Shown here: piece after piece, positions 45,372 through 56,258 of the stretch
Layout: every line of letters begins with the position of its first letter
How positions within the stretch are numbered: the stretch's first letter is position 1
Notes under the pieces: model-generated
Seen by the model: only the letters and a program-made list of their open reading frames with translations
The model's database searches: none
Told to the model about the DNA's origin: nothing
Program-made: the position numbers and the translations under genes
Assembly: GCF_024166365.1 (NCBI RefSeq)
Contig: NC_064824.1
Span: 128,889,108-128,953,107, forward strand
Source of the DNA: Elephas maximus indicus
Lineage: Eukaryota > Chordata > Mammalia > Proboscidea > Elephantidae
DNA length: 64,000 nucleotides
Direction: 5' to 3'

Positions 45372-45580
45372 AAGTGTGTGTGCTCTAGAGTCAGACTTCC
45401 TGGGACTGAGCCTGGCTTTGCTGTTTACTTGGTATCTGCCTTTGGTACAGTTGCTTGAACTCTTCCAACTTTGATTTCTTCAGATGACAGTGAAGGTAAT
45501 GATGCTACTTACCCCAAAATGGTGTTGTAAGTATTAAATCTCAGAACAATACCTGACACACAGTAAGGCATACATCAAAA
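45372..45580 (+). mobile_element. MIR SINE
   Basis: Plus strand: GCTCTAGAGTCAGACTTCC, GGGACTGAGCCTGGC, TTGCTTGAACTCTTCC, ATGGTGTTGTAAGTATT and TACCTGACACACAGTAAGG in MIR order. Confidence 0.82.
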
Positions 45581-45885
45581 TTTCACACTGAGTTAACCCT
45601 CTTTTATTACCCAACATAGTGTTAAATCATTGGTCTGAAAGAGCTATCCAAAAGCAATCAGAATATTCCCCTTCAAGACAGAATTTAATAATCTTTAGTG
45701 CTGCATGAATGTCCATCATGATGTGGTCCCACCTCATCACCCACCACCCACCTCACCTGACCAAATGACTAGCTGCTTTCTGAAGCAGACCTATGCTGGC
45801 TCCAAGCCTCTGAGCTTTGCAAATAGGGTTCCTCTGCCTGTATTGTTGGTCCATACCTGTCCTGCCTGGCACATACATCCCTAGA
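45581..45885. other. Unrecognised non-coding DNA
   Basis: No gene or repeat recognised. Confidence 0.35.
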
Positions 45886-45887
45886 AT

Positions 45888-46440
45888 ATCTTTTTAAAAA
45901 AATGTTTATTTTATTTTTGGTGAAAATATACGGAGCAACACATGTACCCATTCAACAATTTATACACATGTAGTTCAGTGACATTGGTTACATTCTTCAC
46001 TTTGTATCAACAAACTCTGTATTTCTACTCAAATTGTTTCACCACCATTAACTTACACTCACCACCCCTCTAAACTTCTCTTCTATGCTTTAGAGCTGCT
46101 ATTGTCGATTTAGTCTGGTATATATAATCTTTTAAAAGAGTACAATACCCCAGGCATACATTCTTTACTAACTGAGCTAAACATATTTAAAACTAACTTC
46201 AAAGGATAGTTTTGGTTGAAGGTTTAAAGAGTATCTCAGGGCAATAGATTTGGGGGGTCTTCCAGTCTCAAAGGGTCCCATAAGTCTGAAATCTTTAAGA
46301 ATTTTAAATTCTGTCCCACAATTTTATCCCTTTTGATCAGGATCCATCTATTGTGCTGCTGATCAAAACGTTCACTAATGATACCTAGGCACTATCCAGT
46401 TCTTGTGGTCTTATGACAGAGGAGGCAATGCTTTTGTGGT
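45888..46440 (-). mobile_element. L1-like 3' UTR fragment, older lineage
   Basis: The T/A-rich left end TTTATTTTATTTTTGGTG is the complement of a polyadenylation signal and tail. Words GAAAATATACGGAG, CTATGCTTTAGAGC and GATCAGGATCCATC match the complement of the element at 54191-54765. CACTATCCAGTTCTTGTGG resembles CACCATCTAGTTCTTCTGG of L1 segment A. Confidence 0.75.
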
Positions 46441-48424
46441 ACATCCTTATGTATCTTTAAGATCCTGGCCCCTGTCACCTCCTCTGGCTTATTTTCTCCT
46501 ACTTTATAAGCTTTGGTTATAGTAATCATCATCGTGTATTATAATTGTTAGGGTTCTTTTGCCTTGTTTTGTTTTTCTACTAGAATGTTAGGCGACAGTG
46601 TTTCATTTGCTTTTCACTTTATTTCTAGAGCCAACAGTGACCAAAGTATAGTGAGAGTTCAATAAATGCTATTGAATAAATGGAAAGATTCTTTCTCTTC
46701 TATTTCAAACTTTGTTGCACTGAAGCATGAAAAGATAGAAGAAATATCACAAGATCGTAGGACTCAAATTTATTAGAGCACAAAGCTGTCACTAGGCAAT
46801 AGACTTTATCATGGCCTCTGAAAGTCACAGTCTTTTCTAGAAGTTCACTTCTAAGAACTAAGTGCATAACCTCAAACCCCACAAGTCCTAAAGGTATACT
46901 CTTTCATCTTAGAGGAATTTCCAACTTGTTTTAACAAGTGTGATCGGTCCCTGGAAACATTTGCAAATCTCAATCAGAAAGGCAGCTTGTTATATCACAC
47001 AGACAAACCAACACATGTGTGATACCTCTCAGACCAGTACAAAGGAAATATTATCAGGCTGACCAGCTCAACTATCTCAGCGCTAATACTTCCAACAGAT
47101 GTCAGTGAACCTTTACTCTTTACATAATGAGATTTTGGTGAATGTGTTATGGTATTTCTTAGAATAAAAAGGTGTTTTAAACTTTCAAAGTTATGTATAT
47201 ATATATGAAGATATATATATATATATATATACAGAAAGAGATTATATATGTAAAAGCAAAATAAAAAAGAAATAACTAGCAAACGATAATTTTTGCCAAT
47301 CAATAAAATGATCTGATATTTAGGTAGACTTACAGCTCCCTTGTTTGGTTGTTTTCTGTCTGTCCACACTCATAACCTAGGATTAAAAAAGTGAGACTTT
47401 ATAATTACTTTGAGAGTGTTTTTAAATTTTCATTTACTGTAGCAATTTGAGAACTTAGCATCTTTATAAGGTAAGCTTAAGATCTTACCTAATAGGTCTG
47501 AAGCTGAGAGGAATAAGCAGCCCACTGGAGTTTCAGAGTGTTTTAAAACAATTTTCCCCTTCAACAACTCCAAAGTAATTGTACCTGAAAATATTCCTAC
47601 CCTCATCAAGTGTGCATTATGTAAAAATCCTGAAGGGAAAAAGTTTTAAAAACACAATGTATCAAATAGGCTACCTGAGATTTTTATACTAAATGATACT
47701 GACTGGTTACCCATTCTCCAAATCTCTAAGAGTAAAATTGTTTTCATCTAAAAGTAAAGCTTTATTTCTCAAAGTAATATAATGGCATTTCTATGATGAA
47801 CTAAAAAAAAAAAAAAAACTTAGCTATTTTTTCACATATGTGCAAAAAATGTGTTTAACCAAATTCTTTGACATACATCATTCTTTCAATCAACAACGGT
47901 TTTTTTGTACAAGAACTATACATATATAAGACCCATGATAGGTGTTGCAGTCCTGGCTAAAACATAAAATCTATTGATCATTGAAGAGTAAAGATAAAAC
48001 ACATGCAAGAATGATGATAAGATAAAGGATACTTTAAGAGTCCAAGAAGAGGAACAGACAGCAAGCACCACAAGTGCTCAAACGAGGTCAGTCAACTGGA
48101 GCAAGGGAGATGCCATGGTGGCCCTTGCACTGAGCACTGAAGGTTGGGGCAGATTTCTGATAGAATGAGATGGGAGCAGAGCATTATAAGCAAAAAGAAG
48201 AGCATAAACCAAGGTACCTAGCTGGGGGAACATAAATCATATTCAGGAGCCCACAGATGTTTTGAGACGAGCAGTCTCAAATGGCAGTGCCCAATTCAGA
48301 TCCAGTACAGAAGTATGATTTGCTATTATCCTACACATTTTTTTTCAATCCACTTGAAAGCATTTTTTAAAAATTAGCAGACTTCACACAAAAAAATCCA
48401 AATGCCCAACTTTTCTTTAAAATT
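46441..48424. other. Long unrecognised stretch with AT microsatellite
   Basis: No supported gene. AT dinucleotide run at 47194-47250, A-run at 47803-47817. The 124-codon minus frame 46995-47369 partly translates the AT repeat. Confidence 0.4.
47194..47250. repeat. (AT)n microsatellite
   Basis: TATATATATATATATA units interrupted by GAAG and CAGAAAGAG. Confidence 0.9.
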
Positions 48425-49081
48425 TTAAAGATCCTATTCAAACAGCCTGGTACTGGTATAATAATGGACACATATACCAATAGAATAGAAAGGAGAGCCC
48501 AGAAGTACATGCATACATCTATGATCAGCTGAGTTTTGACAAGGATGCTAATTCTACGCAATAGAGAAGGAAGGGTCTGTTCAATAAATGGCACTGGGAA
48601 AATTGGATTTCTAAATGCAGAAGAATGAACCAGGATCCAGCCTTTACACCATACACAATTCAAAATGGATCAAGGACCTAAACGTGAGCAAAAACCATAA
48701 AATTCTAGAAGAAAATGTAAGGATGAAGCTGTGGGAACCTAGGTTTCTGTGATGAGGTATCAGGTACGACAATGAAAGCAGGAGCAGCAAAAGTCAAGAT
48801 AGATAAATGGGACCTCATAAAAATTAAATACTTCTGTGCATCAACAAACTTTATCAAAAAAAGTGAAAAGACAGCCTACAGAGTGGAAGAAAAATTTGGG
48901 GAACCATATATCTGATAATGGTCTAATAATTAAAATTTATAAAATACTTCCACAACTTAAAAACAAAAAGACAAACAACCTGATCAAAAAATGGGCAAAG
49001 GACTTGAGCAGACATTCTACCAAAGAGTATATTTAAATGGCCAACAAGAACGTTAAAAGATGCTCAAAATCATTAGCCATT

Positions 49082-49237
49082 GTTGTTAGGTGCTGTCAAG
49101 TTGATCCCGATTCATATCAACCCTATAGGACAGAGTAGAACTGCCCCAGGGGTTCCCAACGAGTGACTGGTGGGATTGAACTGTTGAACTTTTTGATTAG
49201 CAGCCAAGCTCTTAATCACTGCACCACAGGAGCTCCT
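49082..49237 (-). mobile_element. AfroSINE, first of a tandem pair
   Basis: Minus strand, GTTGTTAGGTGCTGTC to CACCACAGGAGCTCC on the plus strand. The left flank is CATTAGCCATT (49071-49081). Confidence 0.9.
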
Positions 49238-49248
49238 CCTTAGCCATT

Positions 49249-49414
49249 GTTGTTGTTGTCAGGTGCCGTGGATTCGAGTTGGTTCCGACTCATAGCAACC
49301 CTACAGGACAGAGCAGAACTGCCTCAGGGGTTTCCAAGTAGTGACTGGTGGATTCAAACTGCTGACCTGTTTTGTTAGCAGCCAAACTCTCAATCACTAT
49401 ACCACCAGGGCTCC
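49249..49414 (-). mobile_element. AfroSINE, second of a tandem pair
   Basis: Minus strand, GTTGTTGTTGTCAGGTGCC to CCACCAGGGCTCC on the plus strand. CCTTAGCCATT (49238-49248) separates it from the first SINE and CATTAGCCATT (49415-49425) follows it. Confidence 0.92.
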
Positions 49415-49554
49415 CATTAGCCATTACAGAGATGCAAATCAAAATCGCAATGACATACCATCTCACCCCCTATTAGAATGGCAAGGATCAAAAAAACAGA
49501 AAATGTCTCTCTCTATTTTTGCACAAGGTACCCATATCCGTTACCTGTATGGCC

Positions 49555-49823
49555 CCTCGTATAACTCAGCATTCTACAGAGAAACAGAACCAATAGTATA
49601 TATACTGGAAACTCCAGCAGAATATCCATGTTACAGAATTCCTTCTCCTCTTGAAAACCTCAGGTTTTGCTCTTAAGGCCTTCCACTGATTGTATGAGGC
49701 CTACTCATATTATAGAGGGCAATATCTTTTTCTTGGAGTCAACTGATTATAATTGTTAATTACACCAACAAACACCTTCACAGGGAAATCTAGACATGTT
49801 TGACTGAACAGCTTAGTACCAAT
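49555..49823 (-). mobile_element. ERVL-type LTR, partial
   Basis: The plus strand begins like a complemented ERVL LTR (ATTCTACAGAGAAACAG then CCAATAGTATATATACTG). It continues with CCACTGATTGTATGAGG, ACACCTTCACAGGG and GACATGTTTGAC. Ends are missing; the subfamily is not assigned. Confidence 0.65.
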
Positions 49824-49847
49824 AAGCAACATCAGTTGTGAGGATTT

Positions 49848-49908
49848 TGTTTTGAGGTATAATCCATACTGAAGGCTGTCATCTTTGATCTTCTTGAACA
49901 GTGATAGG
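49848..49908 (-). mobile_element. Small internal RTE scrap
   Basis: TGAGGTATAATCCATACTG then TCATCTTTGATCTTCTTG parallels the minus-strand RTE at about 63317-63365 (TGAGGTGCAATCCATAATG, GTCTTTGATCTTCC). It lacks the 3' end that normal RTE copies keep. Confidence 0.5.
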
Positions 49909-49994
49909 TAAAATATTTGTTATGACTCATGTTGAAAAAGTGCCCCTATGAGCAAATAGGCTGGATCAGGTACACCAGTAAATATAAATGTATA

Positions 49995-50388
49995 TATAAT
50001 TTTTTTTTTCTTAATTGTGCTTTAGGTGAAACTTTATAGAGCAAATTAGTTTCTCATTCAACAATTTGTACACAAATTGTTTTGTGACATTGGTTGCAAT
50101 CCCCAAGATGTGTCAACACTCTTCCCTTCCACACCCAATTCCCTGTTTCCATCCATCCATTTTTCCTGTCCCTTCCTGCCTTCTCATCATTGCTTCTGGG
50201 CAGGTGTTGCCCTTCAGTTTCATACGTGGTTGAACTAAGAAGCACATCCCTCACGTGTGTTATTATTTGTTTCATAGACCTGTCTAATCTTTAGCTAAAG
50301 GGTGAACTTCAGGAGTGGCTTCGGTTCTGAGTTAAAAGGGTGTCAGGGGGACAGAGTCTCAGGAGTTCTTCCAGCCTTTATCAGACAA
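49995..50388 (-). mobile_element. L1-like 3' UTR fragment
   Basis: T-run at the left (tail), then TGCTTTAGGTGAAACTTTA and CACAGAGCAAATTAG-like sequence comparable with the first 100 bases of L1 segment A (ATGCTTTAAGTGAAAG). Also GTCTCAGGAGTTCTTCC at the right. Confidence 0.7.
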
Positions 50389-51470
50389 AATATTTTAAAA
50401 GACATTTCCAACTCTTCCCTAAAACAAACACACTGATGGTTTTTCAGCGGTCATCTATCCTTCAAATTAAATCTGGGGGTAGGGTCAAGGGAGGGAAAAA
50501 ATAACCTATCATGATAACAAAATGAATGATTCTAAAGAGACAAAGTGGAATACAAGGTTATAGCGTGGTTAAAAATAATCCACTGGAATTTATAATTCAT
50601 GATGTATAGGGCTTTTGATTTTACAAAACAATGGTTCCATGTGTTCAGTCCTAAATTCAAATACTACACAGACCCTAAAAGAGAAAAAATCTCTATATAT
50701 TTATATTCATAAAGTAAAAAATACTAATTTGACAAAGGGGCCTCAGTTTTCTTACATGCATTGAGCTCATTTGAGCATACTAGCTAGGCAAGTGCCAATT
50801 TTATCTTACCAAAATAGAACCTGGCTCTGAAATCGAACATGGAAGCAATTAACCAAAACCACTCATCAGATTATTTTGCTTGGTCATAAATAAATCTTTG
50901 TCATTTGCTTTAAAAAGCAGCAACTGATAGCTAGTAAAACTGGATACGCACCTAGCTGTAAACATTAGTTGTTTATCTTACTATCATTAGCCCTCGTGCC
51001 TTGAACTATGTCATCTGGGACTCACAGAGTCTTATTGGCCATACCACAAGCCTCACGTTATACCCCAAATTGTCTTCACACCTCTTATTTATTTATAATG
51101 AAGGATACAAGATTTTTTTTTTTCTCCCTCACATTGTTTGAGAATGATGATCGTCCATGCCTTAAAATGTATGGTCTCCTGCTATTTCTCGTCTTAACCC
51201 CTTCTACTGCCTAACTCAGTGTGCCTTGAGCCTTCCTATTATTTTCGAAAATATGTTCTATAAAACATCATTCCCGTGGAATGCTCCACTGGGCTGGAGT
51301 CTAGTAACTTTAGAAATTGCTACACGTTACATATTCTTATGGAAATGGACCTGAGAAGTCCTACAATAGAAGTAAAGTGGATTCAGTAAGTTTTCCTAGT
51401 ATTTTACAAGCATGTTTGGCCATAGATCTTTCTTTCTTATTCACTCATTCTTTTATTTTCTTTCAGGGAA
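50389..51470. other. Unrecognised non-coding DNA
   Basis: No supported gene or repeat. The short frames here lack family features. Confidence 0.4.
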
Positions 51471-51682
51471 AAAAACCAAACAAACCCACTGCTGTCAAGT
51501 TGATTCCAACTCGTGGCGATACCACGTGTTACAGAGTAGGACAGCTCCATAGAATTTTCTTGGCTGTCATCTTTATGGAAGCAGATGGCCAAGCCTTTCT
51601 TCTGTGGTGCCACTGAGTGGGTTTGAACCGCCAACCTTTGGTTTATTAGTTGAGCACAGCTGGAGAAATTTGTGCCCCTTAG
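51471..51682 (-). mobile_element. AfroSINE, long subtype
   Basis: Minus strand from AACCAAACAAACCCACTGC on the plus strand through CTTTATGGAAGCAGATGG to TTAGTTGAGCACAGC. The right edge is decayed. Confidence 0.85.
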
Positions 51683-51829
51683 ATCACATTTTGCAGATCA
51701 TGTTACCAGGTCACACTGCTCTCCAACGGATGCTAGCTTCTCAAGGTTCAATATCCGGCACTCTCCTCACCTTCACCCCACCTTCCCCAAATAAAATCTA
51801 ATCAATGGCTTTCCTCAAATGATCACAGC

Positions 51830-52016
51830 AGGGGGAGGACAGATGCCAAAGAATACCAAGGAACTCAGGAGATTTCTAACAAGCAAGGACTCCCCTGTAC
51901 AGCCATACCATGAATACTGGCCTGTGGCCTCCAAAGATGTGAGATAATAAATCTCTATTCCTTATAGCCATCCACTCGTGGTATTTCTGTTATAGCAACT
52001 CTAGGTAATTAAGACA
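51830..52016 (+). mobile_element. MaLR LTR 3' end
   Basis: Plus strand: GACTCCCCTGTACAGCC, AGATAATAAATCTCTATTCC and CTCGTGGTATTTCTG, then TAATTAAGACA, the end of a MaLR LTR. The 5' boundary is unclear. Confidence 0.7.
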
Positions 52017-52033
52017 AAAATCCCCTATAGCAA

Positions 52034-52194
52034 TTTGGAAACCCTGGTGGCATAGTGGTTATGTGCTACCACTGCTAACCAAAAGGTAGGCAGTTTAAAT
52101 CCACCAGGGGCTCCTTGGAAACCCTATGGGGCGTTCTACTCTGTCCTATAGGGTTGCTATGAGTCAGAATTGACTTAACAGCAATGGATTTTTT
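52034..52194 (+). mobile_element. AfroSINE, short subtype
   Basis: Plus-strand copy from TTGGAAACCCTGGTGGC to AGCAATGGATTTTTTT. Flanking CAATTT words (about 52030-52035 and 52202-52207) and TATAGCAATTT on both sides suggest an 11-bp duplication (52025-52035 and 52197-52207). Confidence 0.92.
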
Positions 52195-52364
52195 TATATA
52201 GCAATTTAGTAAAAGCATGATGAGGACCTAAGTTAAGGCAGTAAATATTGGTATAGAGAAGAGGGAAGATGGTCAGGTGGGATTTAAAAGGGAGAAAAAG
52301 CAATATTTACTGACTAATTAGAGGTGGATGCAGGGTTGGGAGGGACATATGAAGAGAAGGAAAT

Positions 52365-52560
52365 TATTCAAGATGACTTCCAGGCAGGATCAGCTACATA
52401 ATTTGCAGGGCACAGTGTAGCATGAAATTGCTCAAAAATAATAATAAAAAAAATTTGAAGATAGCAACAGCTGTACATTAAACCAAGCACAGGGCCTTTC
52501 TGAGCAAGGGACTCCATGCAACTGCACAGGCCACATGTCCATGAAGCTGGCCCTATTCCT
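52365..52560. repeat. Unclassified dispersed repeat A, copy 2
   Basis: It matches 13131-13320: GCAGGATCAGCTACATAATTT, AGATAGCAACAGC, CAAGCACAGGGCC and CCATGCAACTGCACAGG. Confidence 0.6.
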
Positions 52561-52732
52561 AGGTTCTGAATGAAGTGCCCATGTGGATGATGGGCCAATA
52601 ATTAGGACTGAGAACATGGTAGAAGGAAGAGATGTGATGTAAAAGGAATAAAATGAGACTTGTTTGGTCAAGTTGATTTTGAAGTTTCTGAAGCATATCA
52701 AAGTGGGAAGTTCATGTAAGGTCATGATTACA

Positions 52733-52976
52733 GAGCCAGGACATTGGAATCAGACAGGTCTGGGTTTAGGTCACAGCTGTTCTAGTTGTAAGCCATGAGA
52801 TCTTGGGCAAGGTACCTAAATTAAAATGCCTTGGTTTCCTCTTCACAGGGTTAAGAGGGTCAAATGAAATAATGTTTTAAAGTTCTTAGACTAGCACCTG
52901 ATACATGGTGCATGGCACATGGTGCATGGCAGCCATTCATAAATGGCATCCCTTACTACTATTATTATATCCCATA
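52733..52976 (+). mobile_element. MIR SINE with a 14-bp tandem duplication
   Basis: Plus strand: AGAGCCAGGACATTGG, GGGTTTAGGTCACAGC, ATCTTGGGCAAGGTACC, then GGTTTCCTCTTCACAGGG in MIR order. The 14-mer ACATGGTGCATGGC repeats exactly at 52903-52916 and 52917-52930. Confidence 0.8.
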
Positions 52977-54175
52977 GACTGTTGGAGGATATCAATACAC
53001 AGGTGATTCAGAATGATGGTTGTGAGAGAAAATATATTGAGGAGAGTAGAAGTCTATTTGTTAGTGCTAAAGTATGCTGACATTTGATGGGGTGGAGAGG
53101 AGAAAGAAGAAAAGGGCAAGAGAATGAGTTTTGGACCCTTCACAAGCATAAGGCCTTAACAAAGAAATGAAATACTAATGGTGGAATTTCACAATAGAGA
53201 CAGGTCCCAGACAGGTCTGTGGGGGAATATTTGGGGACAGGATCTCCCAGGCAGGCAGTCATTTACTCCATTGACAAGTCCCTTGGGCCCTACTCCCCAG
53301 ACATATGCTACAAAAGTTCCAGATGTTTCTTTTTTCCCTCAAGTCATTTCTGTGCAATTTTCCAGCATGTTTACTAAATTATAAAAATCTGACTATGCTT
53401 TTAAGAGAAAATGGTATCTAATTTGTTTTACAGCACTCCATAACACCAACTGTTTAGGGAAATTTGCCCACCCTTCGTTTCATCAAGAGTATCAAGTAGT
53501 GAATCTTTCATATTACATTAAGCGTGTATCACTATTTAAAGGTCAGCTCCCTTTTTTGACACTTTAACATCTAATACAATCTTTAAACTGCAAAATACAT
53601 TTTTAATTTGTTTTCCTGAATAACCTTCGTGGTTTATGAATACATTTATTTTTCCTAAGTAAAGAAAAATGGAACAAAAATCTTCAAATGCTTATGCTAA
53701 CCCCCTTAAATTTATTTAAGAACATAACTTGGGACTCTGTTCAGTAAATGAAATACCCTTTCTGCTTGAGTTCTTCAATTATGCAACTTCGTAGTCTTCT
53801 GGGTCCTTTAGCGATTTAGCATCTGGTTTTAAAGTTATGTGATTTTTTCCATGAATAATAAAAATTTCAAGTTGGGTATCAGTTCACAAAATTCATAAAC
53901 TTAACAGGCAAACTTCGATAGCATCCTGGTAATATTTTCCACTCAATGACTGCAACAGACAGTGGCTGGCTAAAGTATGACCAAAAATAACACGCAAATT
54001 AAAAGCATATTGCTGAATCTTCAGTGCAGGGTGGAAAAAGATATTTTAATTAATTTTATTGACAGTGAACTTTCCATTTCCTACAGTGGCTACCCTGCCT
54101 TTGAACCCACAACTCAACTCCACTATCATACTCCTGTCAGCGTATGATTTAACCAAGGAAACAAGTATCATCAAA
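52977..54175. other. Unrecognised AT-rich DNA
   Basis: No gene or recognisable repeat. Possible unique sequence. Confidence 0.4.
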
Positions 54176-54190
54176 AATGAGCTCCTTCAG
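54176..54190. repeat. Target-site duplication, left copy (15 bp)
   Basis: AATGAGCTCCTTCAG recurs exactly at 54766-54780 and flanks the element between. Confidence 0.92.
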
Positions 54191-54765
54191 ACTCAGAAAT
54201 CAGAGAACGAGGTGGGCTAAAGGATTAATCGCATCCACCAACTACTGCCTCATCTGTCTTGAGACCAGAAGACCTGAATGGTGCCTGGCTTCCATTACTG
54301 AATGTTTTGATCAGGCACACAGTAGATGGATCCTGATCAAAAGGGAGAAAAATGCGAAACAGAATTTCATATTCTTAAAGATTCCAGACTTACTGGATCC
54401 ATTGAGACTGAAGGAACCCCAACTCTATTGCCCTGGGATACTCTTTAAACCATCAATCAAAAGAACCCCCAAAATGATATTTAAACAAGTTTAGCTCAAT
54501 TAGTAAAAACTGTATGGCTTGAGCGTTATGCTCTCTTAAAAGATGATATATACAAGACCAAATTAACAATGGTAACTCTAAAGCATAAATGAGAAGTTTA
54601 GCAGGGTAGGGAGTCTAAGCTAATGGTGGTAAAAACAATTTGAGTAGAAATAGTGAGATTATTGACATAAAGTTAAGAATGTCACTGAACTGTACGTGTA
54701 GAAATTGTTGAATAGGTACGTGTTTTACTCTGTATATTTTCACCAAAAATAAAGTATTAAAAAAG
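54191..54765 (+). mobile_element. L1-like 3' UTR copy with exact duplication
   Basis: 575-bp plus-strand element ending TTTCACCAAAAATAAAG then a short A-run, with an AATAAA signal. It is the same lineage as the complement of 45888-46440 (GGATCCTGATCAAAAGG, CTCTAAAGCATAAATG). It is bounded exactly by the 15-bp duplication, so it is one 5'-truncated insertion. Confidence 0.85.
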
Positions 54766-54981
54766 AATGAGCTCCTTCAGTTTCTCTCCCCCCATCTTCA
54801 CATGCACTGATAGCCACTCATCTCTAACAACTTCCCCTCCTTCAGTGTCACCTTCTCATCAAGGACAACCTTGGCTACTCTATCTGAAATCTCAACAACC
54901 CCACCATCACCACTCTGTGCCACTGACACTTGCTATCCTCACCCCTTCTGCTCACTTTTCTCCCTAGCACTTATCACTATG

Positions 54982-55188
54982 TGATTGTTGTTGTTGTTAG
55001 GTGCCATCGAGTTGGTTCCAACTCATACTGACCCTATGTACAACAGAAAGAAACACTGCCCCATCCTGCACCATCCTCAAAATAGTTGTTATGCTTAAGC
55101 CCATTATTGCAGCAACTGTGTTAATTCATCTCATTGAGGGTCTTCCTCTTTTTCTCTGACCCTCTACCAAGCATGATGCCCTTCCCCA
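54982..55188 (-). mobile_element. RTE 3' end, one half of a chimeric insertion
   Basis: Minus-strand RTE end: TGATTGTTGTTGTTGTTAGGTGCC at the left (tail) through ACCAAGCATGATGCCC. Bounded on its left by TATCACTATG (54972-54981). Confidence 0.9.
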
Positions 55189-55250
55189 ACGGGGCAGTTC
55201 TGCTCTGCCCTGTAGAGTCACTATGAGTCAGAATCGGCTCAACAGCTACG
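55189..55250 (+). mobile_element. AfroSINE 3' end, other half of a chimeric insertion
   Basis: Plus-strand SINE end only: GGGGCAGTTCTGCTC, CACTATGAGTCAGAATC and CTCAACAGCTACG. Followed directly by the second TATCACTATG (55251-55260). Confidence 0.85.
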
Positions 55251-55483
55251 TATCACTATGCAATAGGCTATATATTTTATTTATGTTGTTCATTGTCTCC
55301 GTCCAGTACCATAGTGTAAGCTCCATAAGACCAGTTACCCCATTTGTTTTGTTAATTACTGAATTCTTGTCACCTACAACACACAAAATTGACACTCAAT
55401 AAACATGTGTTGAATAAAGGGATGCCTTGCTTTCAGAATCAGAGGAAAAGGTAAACATTTGTTCTTTCTCAAAGCCTAACCCA

Positions 55484-55632
55484 CCCAGCTGCTTCATGGG
55501 AGAAAGACCTGATGATCTATGGCTGTATAGATTACAACCAAGAAAACTCTATGTGGAAGTTCTACTCTGTCACATGGGATCACTATGAGTCAGAATTGAC
55601 TCAACAGCTCCCAACATCAACAACAACCCAAT
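55484..55632 (+). mobile_element. AfroSINE, 5'-truncated
   Basis: Plus-strand copy lacking the tRNA-like head. It starts near CCCACCCAGCTGC, contains GGGAGAAAGACCTGATG and ends GACTCAACAGCTCCC and AACAACAACCC. Confidence 0.85.
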
Positions 55633-55642
55633 ACTGATGCCC

Positions 55643-55811
55643 TAAACCAAAAACCAAACTCACTGCTGTCGAGTTGATTCTGACTCATAGTGACCCTAGA
55701 GGACAGAGCAGAACTGCCCCACAGAGTTTCCAAGGAGCATCTGGTGGACTCGAACTGCCGACCTTTTGGTTAGCAGCCGTAGCACTTAACCACTACGCCA
55801 CCAGGGTTTCC
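55643..55811 (-). mobile_element. AfroSINE, near-consensus, exact duplication
   Basis: Minus strand from TAAACCAAAAACC to CACCAGGGTTTCC. Flanked by ACTGATGCCC (55633-55642 and 55812-55821), a perfect 10-bp duplication. A good reference copy of the short subtype. Confidence 0.95.
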
Positions 55812-55821
55812 ACTGATGCCC

Positions 55822-56258
55822 CAGATCCCCATTTTTGTTTCAGCCTCTTGCGTTATTGATGACTCCCATCCCTTCTCATCTTCAGTCTTTTCTGTGGCAG
55901 AACTTCTCTTCATCCACAAATATACTTCACTTTCCTATGCTAAAATAAAGGGGGGAAAAAACCCTCTTAATTCTACTACTTCCTGTAGTCTAATCTTTCT
56001 TCCATTGCTTCCTACTCTCTCTATTTGTATGTCTTCCATTCGTATCTAACCTCTTACAGCAATGTGTGTTTTTTTCTTATAACTTACTTGCTCTCTGTCA
56101 GAAGGTCACCTTCAGGGACCATTTCCCAGAACTCTAATTTCACTTCTATTACCTGTGTCATGGCTTCCACACATCTTCCTCATGTGTCTTTTTACCTAAC
56201 AAGTGCACAAAAGCACTCGAGATCTGCTCTCACCCTTGAAATTGTCCCACTATCCATC
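55822..56258. other. Unrecognised non-coding DNA
   Basis: No gene or repeat recognised with confidence; L2-like words occur at 56100-56200. Confidence 0.4.

Larger units (their letters stand above)
48425..49502 (+). mobile_element. Old L1 ORF2 fragment, split by two AfroSINEs
   Basis: Plus-strand L1 coding DNA: GGTACTGGTATAATAATGG, TTCAATAAATGGCACTGGG, CCTAAACGTGAGC, then CCATCTCACCCCCTATTAG at the end. The frame 48836-49036 keeps [16 protein letters not shown], an ORF2 segment. Many stops and shifts. Interrupted at 49082-49414. Confidence 0.85.
54800..55432 (+). mobile_element. L2 LINE 3' end, split by an insertion
   Basis: Left part 54800-54981 (CCTCCTTCAGTGTCACC, TCCCTAGCACTTATCAC) and right part 55261-55432 (TAGTGTAAGCTCCATAAG, ACACTCAATAAACATG) read as one L2 3' end, interrupted at 54982-55250. 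Confidence 0.8.

Noticed and set aside
47000-47369. 124-codon minus frame as a membrane protein
   Set aside because: The apparent Tyr/Ile-rich membrane segment is the translated AT microsatellite.
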